Shown here: in pieces, positions 58,301 to 64,000 of the stretch
Layout: each line of letters opens with the position of its first letter
Position numbering within the stretch: position 1 is the first letter of the stretch
Origin: Aestuariibaculum suncheonense
GTDB lineage: Bacteria; Bacteroidota; Bacteroidia; Flavobacteriales; Flavobacteriaceae
Length of the DNA stretch: 64,000 nt
NCBI RefSeq assembly: GCF_014596935.1
Contig: NZ_JACVXC010000001.1
Span: 1,166,217-1,230,216, forward strand
Reading direction: 5' to 3'
The notes under the pieces: generated by a model
What the model was told of the DNA's origin: nothing
Seen by the model: only the letters and a program-made list of their open reading frames with translations
The model's database searches: none
Program-made: the position numbers and the translations under genes

Positions 58301-59489
58301 TGCTTTTAAATATACGCCTGAAGAGGGTGAAATTTATGTGTCTTTGGTATATGATGAGGATAGTTTTGAAATCAAGGTTAGAGATACGGGGTATGGCATA
58401 AGTAAAGCTGAATTAGAACATGTTTTTGAAAGGTATTATCAGTCAAATTCAGTTAAAAGCAAACAAGGTATAGGTATAGGTTTGGCACTTTCTAAAAGTT
58501 TTGCCGAGCTACACATGGGAAGCATTCAAATTGAGAGTGAAGAGAAAAAAGGAAGTACCTTTACGGTAGTTATTCCTCGTGATAAATCTTTATTTGTGAA
58601 TGCGGTTTTGGATACTACTAATACAACTGATAAGGAGGAATATACCGAGATTGAAGAGTGGGTGCCGTTTACAGATCTAGACAAAACGACCAAAACAAAA
58701 TCTAATTTAAATGTAAGTGAAAACAAGGAATTGGTGTTACTTATTGATGATAATCCTGATATTTTAAAGTATTTAGATGGATTATTAGAAGGAAAATACG
58801 ATCTCATTTATGCCAATAACGGGGAAGAAGGTCTGGACAAGGCCAAGCGTTACATTCCGGATTTGATAGTATCTGATATTATGATGCCTAAAATGAATGG
58901 CATTGAGTTATGTAACACCCTGAAAGAAACTACAGAAACCACGCATATTCCAATTATATTACTCACAGCTAAAGGCAATACAGATAGTATTCAGGAAGGA
59001 TATAAATATGGAGCGGACGATTATATTGTGAAACCGTTTAGTGGCCAAATTCTACAGGCCAGAATTCGAAATTTGTTAGATGTTAGAAAGCAATTGCGTC
59101 ATTATTTTTTAAATAGAAATGAGGATAAACCTGAAGGTTTTGGAGATAAGAATTCCTTATTAGATCAGGAGAAAGGCTTTTTAAATAAATTGACGCAGGT
59201 TGTACTTGATAATCTCGACCAGGAAAAAATGGATGTCTGGGATGTTGCTCAACATATGGGTATGAGTCGAACATCATTGTTTAGAAAACTTAAGGCCGTC
59301 ACAGGGTTAAACATTAATCAGTTTATAAGAAAGGTAAAATTAGATAAAGCAGCAGAATTAATAGAGAGTGGAAATTACACCATTGCACAGGCATCTTATG
59401 AAGTTGGTTTTAATAACGTCAAATATTTTAGAAAACTGTTTAAAGAACAGTTTGAAAAGTTGCCTTCAGATTTATCTAAAAATAAATAA
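55386..59489 (+). CDS. Hybrid two-component system (HTCS) sensor-regulator
   Basis: 1367 residues, a one-protein two-component system typical of Bacteroidota PULs. Order: signal peptide (1-18), a periplasmic sensor of about 14 two-component propeller repeats (GLSNNGINSIAQDSLGFIWI and repeated LWIGT motifs, about 30-680), a Y_Y_Y domain (about 710-795), one membrane helix (AYIGYLVVLVAAIYWFM, about 800-818), a HisKA domain with phospho-acceptor H856 in SFSHELKTP, HATPase (NNLLSNAFKYTP, GIGIGLALSK), a receiver with D1164 in VSDIMMPKMNG, and a C-terminal AraC-type helix-turn-helix (about 1265-1365). It senses an oligosaccharide in the periplasm and activates PUL genes. The 22-bp-period repeats nearby are its probable targets. 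Confidence 0.96.
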   Translation: MKHLLFYITFLWFSMGIAQNSVQQLNSIEHELYFYLLDVELGLSNNGINSIAQDSLGFIWIGTPEGLNRYDGTQFTVFETDEAGGNQSLSDDFINEIKAFKDHKLLIATDEGLNVYNSKTERIEVINEEKGLLGRHISHVELGALGEMYLAVFDRGIQVFDKNRKTKVYSNRTNDETSLSSNYASSMALQGDSLLWVGTAGNGLNKVNLKTDKVTRVSLQGKDRGKYFLIESLFNDKDGNLWIGANNGLHVITNKKDTLHLGTSLKEGKGLSDDNILCFEEDYSGQLWIGTRNGGLNIINKSDFVHQKTDFQVKWFLPADDGSSVFNRTVSALKMDQDGNMWIGTSTGLNYVNPQGEPIKLLRKKVGGLGLSHDRVGALAESSDRRIWIGTDGAGVDLFDPETRQFKYFRHDPNNSNTISNNYIISLLEDSKKRLWVGTYQGGLNKMDPETGICRHYLQGDISLGSDVRVIFEDSKNQIWVGTNRGGLYVYDDISDTFKFISVLGKLDIRDISEDDNGNFWMATYGDGILKYIPIQNTMTFYNSSNIQGFKTDVIYSVLALPSGDVLAGTQNEGLIRLNPDKNEIIRFTEKNGLSNNTITSIVMENQENIWLGTHKGISNYNALTDVIHNLKTYTNVQQGKFNIGSSLITSSGMIYLGGDKGLNIFNPDNLHSKRETYPIVFKTLEVLDERVEVSDYEKDPILDESILFENQICLQPNQTFFSIDYVALKYPFAKNVNYSYRVDGYHSRWISTNQYGKVNLINLPYGDYTLKVKAKFGSGDETFKKLKIRVLPPFWRTPWAYIGYLVVLVAAIYWFMKYYTERLKLINSLSIEKKERQLEHNFNEERMRFFTSFSHELKTPLTLILAPLEDLISEVKSIKHKNSLTLIQKNAKQLLQTINKLLEFRKANLGLSKLRIEEHNLNACLEQWILNYFPLAKKRNIALSYDLQEEPILAWFDLEKIHIIFNNLLSNAFKYTPEEGEIYVSLVYDEDSFEIKVRDTGYGISKAELEHVFERYYQSNSVKSKQGIGIGLALSKSFAELHMGSIQIESEEKKGSTFTVVIPRDKSLFVNAVLDTTNTTDKEEYTEIEEWVPFTDLDKTTKTKSNLNVSENKELVLLIDDNPDILKYLDGLLEGKYDLIYANNGEEGLDKAKRYIPDLIVSDIMMPKMNGIELCNTLKETTETTHIPIILLTAKGNTDSIQEGYKYGADDYIVKPFSGQILQARIRNLLDVRKQLRHYFLNRNEDKPEGFGDKNSLLDQEKGFLNKLTQVVLDNLDQEKMDVWDVAQHMGMSRTSLFRKLKAVTGLNINQFIRKVKLDKAAELIESGNYTIAQASYEVGFNNVKYFRKLFKEQFEKLPSDLSKNK

Positions 59490-59518
59490 ACGATGTTTGT
59501 TATGCATCCGTTTTTTTT
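59488..59518 (+). terminator. Imperfect terminator after the HTCS gene
   Basis: AAACGATG (59488-59495) pairs with CATCCGTTT (59505-59513) with one bulged C, running into eight T residues. It overlaps the last codon region of the HTCS gene. Confidence 0.5.
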
Positions 59519-59622
59519 CCATTTCAATTCGAAATAAAATGACCATAGAATTTGTGTCAAATTTCATTTAAGCCTTTGAATAAGTACTTAAATCAGAATG
59601 TTCTGTTTTTTTATTGCGTTCT

Positions 59623-59661
59623 GGACATTTTGTATCCCTGTTTTCGTCATTTATTATCCGC
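59623..59661 (+). promoter_or_regulatory. Candidate HTCS operator B: 22-bp-period direct repeat before BNR-4
   Basis: GGACATTTTGTATCCC (59623-59638) and GTCATTTATTATCCGC (59646-59661) repeat with a 22-base period (C 59626 / C 59648; TA 59633 / 59655). It is the best copy of the box and lies about 110 bases before the BNR-4 start. Confidence 0.62.
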
Positions 59662-59770
59662 TTTGAAAAGCATTTTTGATGCAATTTTGGATTACCTGTT
59701 TTTATAAGCACATGTGATGAGCTTATGGAGCAAAAACCAACGAAACTAAAACAGTCATTTTACAACCAAA

Positions 59771-61105
59771 ATGAGAAAAATTATTTTTCTTAAGTTTAAC
59801 TTTTTCATTATAGCAACTAGCTATTTTCTGTGTATTGTATCCTGTGCCCAAAGCGTTTCTTATAGTTATATCGGGGAAGGTTGGAGCAAGAATTCAGTAA
59901 ATACAGTTAAGTTCAGGAAAAATGCAATTACAACACATTCAGGATTTCAATTTGTAGCTTATTACGATCAGGATAGCTTTTTGGTGCTGGGAAAGCGAAA
60001 CGCAGGAACTTCAGTTTGGAATATTGTAAGAACCCAATATCAAGGTAATACTGAAGATGCACATAACGCCATTAGCCTGGCACTTGATGGCGATGGGTAT
60101 TTGCACGTAAGCTGGGATCATCACAATACCAAACTAAGATATGCGAAAAGTAAATTCCCATTAAGTTTGGAATTAGGTGAAGAATTGTCAATGACCGGTT
60201 TACAGGAGGATCAGGTAACTTACCCTGAATTTTATAATTTACCTGATGGTAATATGTTGTTTTTATATCGTTCAGGAGAATCAGGACGCGGCAATTTGGT
60301 GATTAATTCTTATGATGTTATCACAAAAACCTGGACTCAAATACAAAGCAACCTAATTGATGGGGAAAACCGACGCAGTGCTTATTGGCAGGCAGCTATT
60401 GATGATAAAGGAGTCATTCATCTATCTTGGGTTTGGCGCGAAACTTGGGATGTTGAAACCAATCACGATTTATGCTATGCACGTTCTTTAGACGGTGGAA
60501 AAACCTGGGAGAAATCAACGTCAGAAGTTTATAATTTACCTATTACTTTGGCTTCAGCGGAGTGTGCCTGGAAAATTCCCTCAAACAGTAATCTTATTAA
60601 TCAGACCGCTATAACAACAGATAAAACAGGTCATCCTTATATCGTGTCTTATTGGAATGTAGAAGAGATTCCACAATATCAAATCGTGTTCTTAAAAGAT
60701 AATATCTGGGAGAAAGTAAATACCGGATTTAGAACAGCATCTTTTGTTTTAGGAGGAGGAGGTACCAAAAGTATACCTATTTCCCGACCTGATATTCTGA
60801 TTAAAGATGATTTGGTGGCTGTGATTTTCAGAGAAGCGTCCAGAGGAAATAAAGTATCCTTAGCTTATTCTCAGAATTTACAAAGTAAAACCCCCTGGAA
60901 AGTGATTGATTTAATAGAGGCCTCAGTCGGTCAATGGGAACCCAATTACGACATCAACTTATGGAACCGTAAAAAGAGACTACATGTGTTTATTCAAAAT
61001 GTAACACAAGTAGATGGTGAAGGGCTTGCAGACAGGATTTCATCACCTATAAAAACGTTAGAGATAAATAATTTAAAAAAGTTCATAAAGAGAAAAAATA
61101 AATAG
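59771..61105 (+). CDS. BNR-4 beta-propeller polysaccharide lyase or rhamnosidase-type lipoprotein
   Basis: 444 residues with a lipoprotein signal (lipobox IVSC, about residue 26). The rest is a seven-bladed BNR-4 type propeller: GWSKNSVNTVKFRKNAI, TEDAHNAISLALDGDGYLHV with H98, WDHHNTKLRYAKS with H117-H118, YPEFYNLPDGNMLFLYRSG, DGKGVIHLSWVWRE-like strand (about 215-225), and LDGGKTWEKS. Known members of this fold include ulvan lyases (PL24/PL25), L-Rha-alpha-1,4-GlcA lyases (PL42) and rhamnosidases (GH145). The unsaturated-uronidase gene 4 bases downstream favours a lyase that leaves a 4,5-unsaturated uronic acid. Which family applies cannot be settled by eye. Confidence 0.8.
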   Translation: MRKIIFLKFNFFIIATSYFLCIVSCAQSVSYSYIGEGWSKNSVNTVKFRKNAITTHSGFQFVAYYDQDSFLVLGKRNAGTSVWNIVRTQYQGNTEDAHNAISLALDGDGYLHVSWDHHNTKLRYAKSKFPLSLELGEELSMTGLQEDQVTYPEFYNLPDGNMLFLYRSGESGRGNLVINSYDVITKTWTQIQSNLIDGENRRSAYWQAAIDDKGVIHLSWVWRETWDVETNHDLCYARSLDGGKTWEKSTSEVYNLPITLASAECAWKIPSNSNLINQTAITTDKTGHPYIVSYWNVEEIPQYQIVFLKDNIWEKVNTGFRTASFVLGGGGTKSIPISRPDILIKDDLVAVIFREASRGNKVSLAYSQNLQSKTPWKVIDLIEASVGQWEPNYDINLWNRKKRLHVFIQNVTQVDGEGLADRISSPIKTLEINNLKKFIKRKNK

Positions 61106-61109
61106 GAAA

Positions 61110-62288
61110 ATGGTTAAACAGATTTTAATAATAACGATACTTATCGGTTCGTTTATCTCGTGTAAAAAGACAGATCCATTACTGGATAAAATAGATGAGA
61201 CTTTAAAAACAGCAGCAACTCAATATGAACATTTACTGGAAGTTTTACCTGAGGGTAGATACCCTAAAACATATCACGCCAATCAAGGTGAATTAGAAAC
61301 AAGTCGTTCTGGCTGGTGGTGTAGCGGGTTTTATCCAGGTTCGTTATTGTATTTAAATGAAGATACAAGTAATCCGGTTTTTCAAGAGGAAATAAAACGT
61401 GTGCTAGAAGATTTGCAACGTGAACAATACAACACGACGACCCACGATTTAGGATTTATGATGTATTGTAGTTTTGGAAATGCAGAGCGTTTACATCCAT
61501 CAGCAGCATATAAAAACATATTAATGAATAGTGCGAAATCTTTGGCCTCCAGATTTAATGATACTGTTGGTTGTATAAAATCCTGGGATTCTTCAAATGA
61601 TGACTATTTGGTGATTATCGATAATATGATGAATTTGGAATTATTATTCTGGGCTTCTAAATACAGTAAAGACCCTACATATTATGACATTGCTGTAACG
61701 CATGCAAATACCACTATGCAAAATCATTTCAGGAATGATTATAGTTCTTACCATGTGTTAAACTACAGTAAGAATGATGGTTCTGTAAAAAGGAAACGCA
61801 CGGCGCAAGGGTATTCTGATGCATCGGCTTGGGCTCGTGGGCAGGCTTGGGCATTATATGGTTATACGGTAATGTATCGAGAAACTAAAGATAAAAAATA
61901 TCTGGCCCAGGCCAATGGTATTGCAGGGTTTATTCTTAATCACCCGAATATGCCAAAGGATATGGTGCCTTACTGGGATTTTGATGCACCTGATATTCCC
62001 AATGCTTTAAGAGATTCATCGGCGGGTGCTATTATGGCCTCTGCTTTATTAGAATTGGGATATTATGTTGAAGGCGATTTGGCAGAGAAATATATTACGG
62101 CAGCTAAAGTCATGATTAGTACATTAACATCTGAACATTATATAGCGCATGATAATAGTAACGGAGGGTTTCTTTTAAAACATGGCGTAGGGCATATTCC
62201 TGAGAAAACAGAAATAGATGTTCCCCTTACTTATGGTGATTACTATCTGATAGAAGCTATGATGAGGTATAAACATCACAGGATTTAG
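61110..62288 (+). CDS. GH88 unsaturated glucuronyl hydrolase, lipoprotein
   Basis: 392 residues with lipobox FISC (about residue 18). The (alpha/alpha)6-barrel family motifs are plain: SGWWCSGFYPGSLLYL, THDLGFMMYCSFG with D113, VIIDNMMNLELLFWAS with D171, DASAWARGQAWALYGYT, YWDFDAPDIPNALRDSSAGAIMAS and PLTYGDYYLIEAMMRY. The two Asp residues match the catalytic pair of unsaturated glucuronyl hydrolases, which hydrate the double bond of 4,5-unsaturated uronic acids produced by lyases. It follows the BNR-4 gene by 4 bases, so the two form one operon and one reaction sequence. GH105 is an alternative label, but the motif set is GH88-like. Confidence 0.92.
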   Translation: MVKQILIITILIGSFISCKKTDPLLDKIDETLKTAATQYEHLLEVLPEGRYPKTYHANQGELETSRSGWWCSGFYPGSLLYLNEDTSNPVFQEEIKRVLEDLQREQYNTTTHDLGFMMYCSFGNAERLHPSAAYKNILMNSAKSLASRFNDTVGCIKSWDSSNDDYLVIIDNMMNLELLFWASKYSKDPTYYDIAVTHANTTMQNHFRNDYSSYHVLNYSKNDGSVKRKRTAQGYSDASAWARGQAWALYGYTVMYRETKDKKYLAQANGIAGFILNHPNMPKDMVPYWDFDAPDIPNALRDSSAGAIMASALLELGYYVEGDLAEKYITAAKVMISTLTSEHYIAHDNSNGGFLLKHGVGHIPEKTEIDVPLTYGDYYLIEAMMRYKHHRI

Positions 62289-62358
62289 AGGTTTGATGGC
62301 AATAAGTTGATTCTGTGTTTTTTGCTGATATTGAGGCATAGGATGTAAATCGTCATTT

Positions 62359-62395
62359 GGACATTTATTACCCTCTTTTTAGTCAGTTTATCCCC
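62359..62395 (+). promoter_or_regulatory. Candidate HTCS operator C: direct repeat before the last GH2 gene
   Basis: GGACATTTATTACCC (62359-62373) and AGTCAGTTTATCCCC (62381-62395) with the C of the ACA/TCA core 22 bases apart (62362 / 62384). It is slightly degenerate compared with sites A and B, and a third core (GTCATTT, 62352) stands just upstream. It lies about 100 bases before the start codon. Confidence 0.52.
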
Positions 62396-62468
62396 TTCTC
62401 CTAAGTTTGAAATTTTTCAAATTTGTGATGTTGTTAAAAGTGTCTTTTAGACATTTTATAAATTATAA

Positions 62469-64000
<1,532 letters not shown>

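Noticed and set aside
59771-61105. Sialidase assignment for the BNR propeller
   Set aside because: The usual sialidase Arg triad and repeated Asp-box pattern are not evident; the AHNAISLA and WDHHNT segments fit the BNR-4 lyase/rhamnosidase type better.

Overview
The window is a chromosomal stretch from a marine Bacteroidota, most likely a member of Flavobacteriaceae. The evidence is low-GC DNA with A/T-rich leaders instead of Shine-Dalgarno sites, SusC/SusD outer-membrane pairs, many lipoprotein signal peptides, type IX secretion (T9SS) C-terminal tails, a hybrid two-component system (HTCS) and three formylglycine-type sulfatases. Almost every gene serves polysaccharide uptake and breakdown, so the window holds two or three adjoining polysaccharide utilization loci (PULs). 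No rRNA, intact tRNA, insertion sequence, integrase or CRISPR array is visible.

Layout. (1) 1-3.8 kb: the 3' end of a secreted discoidin/T9SS protein, an FN3-like lipoprotein, a strong terminator, then a lone Tat-exported Gfo/Idh/MocA oxidoreductase. (2) 4.2-35.1 kb, PUL 1: a SusC/SusD pair closed by a terminator, a divergent GH35, a sulfatase-sugar porter-SGNH esterase operon, a second SGNH-LamG-T9SS protein, and a run of GH2-like enzyme, cytoplasmic DUF5107-TPR protein, sulfatase-HEAT, second GH2-like enzyme, LacZ-type GH2, GH43 resembling exo-beta-1,3-galactanase, and a third sulfatase, closed by a terminator. (3) 35.1-35.9 kb: non-coding, with a degenerate tRNA 3' end and recurring CAGGAYA motifs. 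(4) 35.9-52.7 kb, PUL 2 uptake operon: a DUF4998/DUF5013-like lipoprotein, then FAS1 lipoprotein-SusC-SusD-FAS1-FAS1-SusC-SusD packed almost without gaps, ending in a bidirectional terminator facing a minus-strand SGNH esterase. (5) 53.6-64 kb: GH30, the HTCS regulator, a BNR-4 beta-propeller (lyase or rhamnosidase type), a GH88 unsaturated uronidase and a LacZ-type GH2 that runs off the right edge.

Working together (inference). GH43_24-like, GH30 endo-beta-1,6-galactanase-like, GH35, GH2, BNR-4 and GH88 functions fit a branched beta-1,3/1,6-galactan with uronic-acid (possibly Rha-GlcA) caps. The three sulfatases and the SGNH esterases point to sulfate and acyl decoration, as in algal sulfated galactans or arabinogalactan-protein-like glycans. 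SusC/D and FAS1 lipoproteins would bind and import oligomers, periplasmic lipoprotein enzymes trim them, and the MFS porter carries sugars to the cytoplasm, where DUF5107-TPR is the only soluble PUL protein without a signal peptide.

Regulation. Three different direct-repeat signals were found by eye. One is a 21-bp-period repeat of TCCAT/TCTAT before three PUL 1 transcription units. The second is a 22-bp-period repeat of a GACATTTTGTATCCC-like box before GH30, BNR-4/GH88 and the last GH2, next to the HTCS gene. The third is a 10-bp tandem CAGGAYA repeat before the two PUL 2 lead genes. These are candidate operators and the most testable new observations here.
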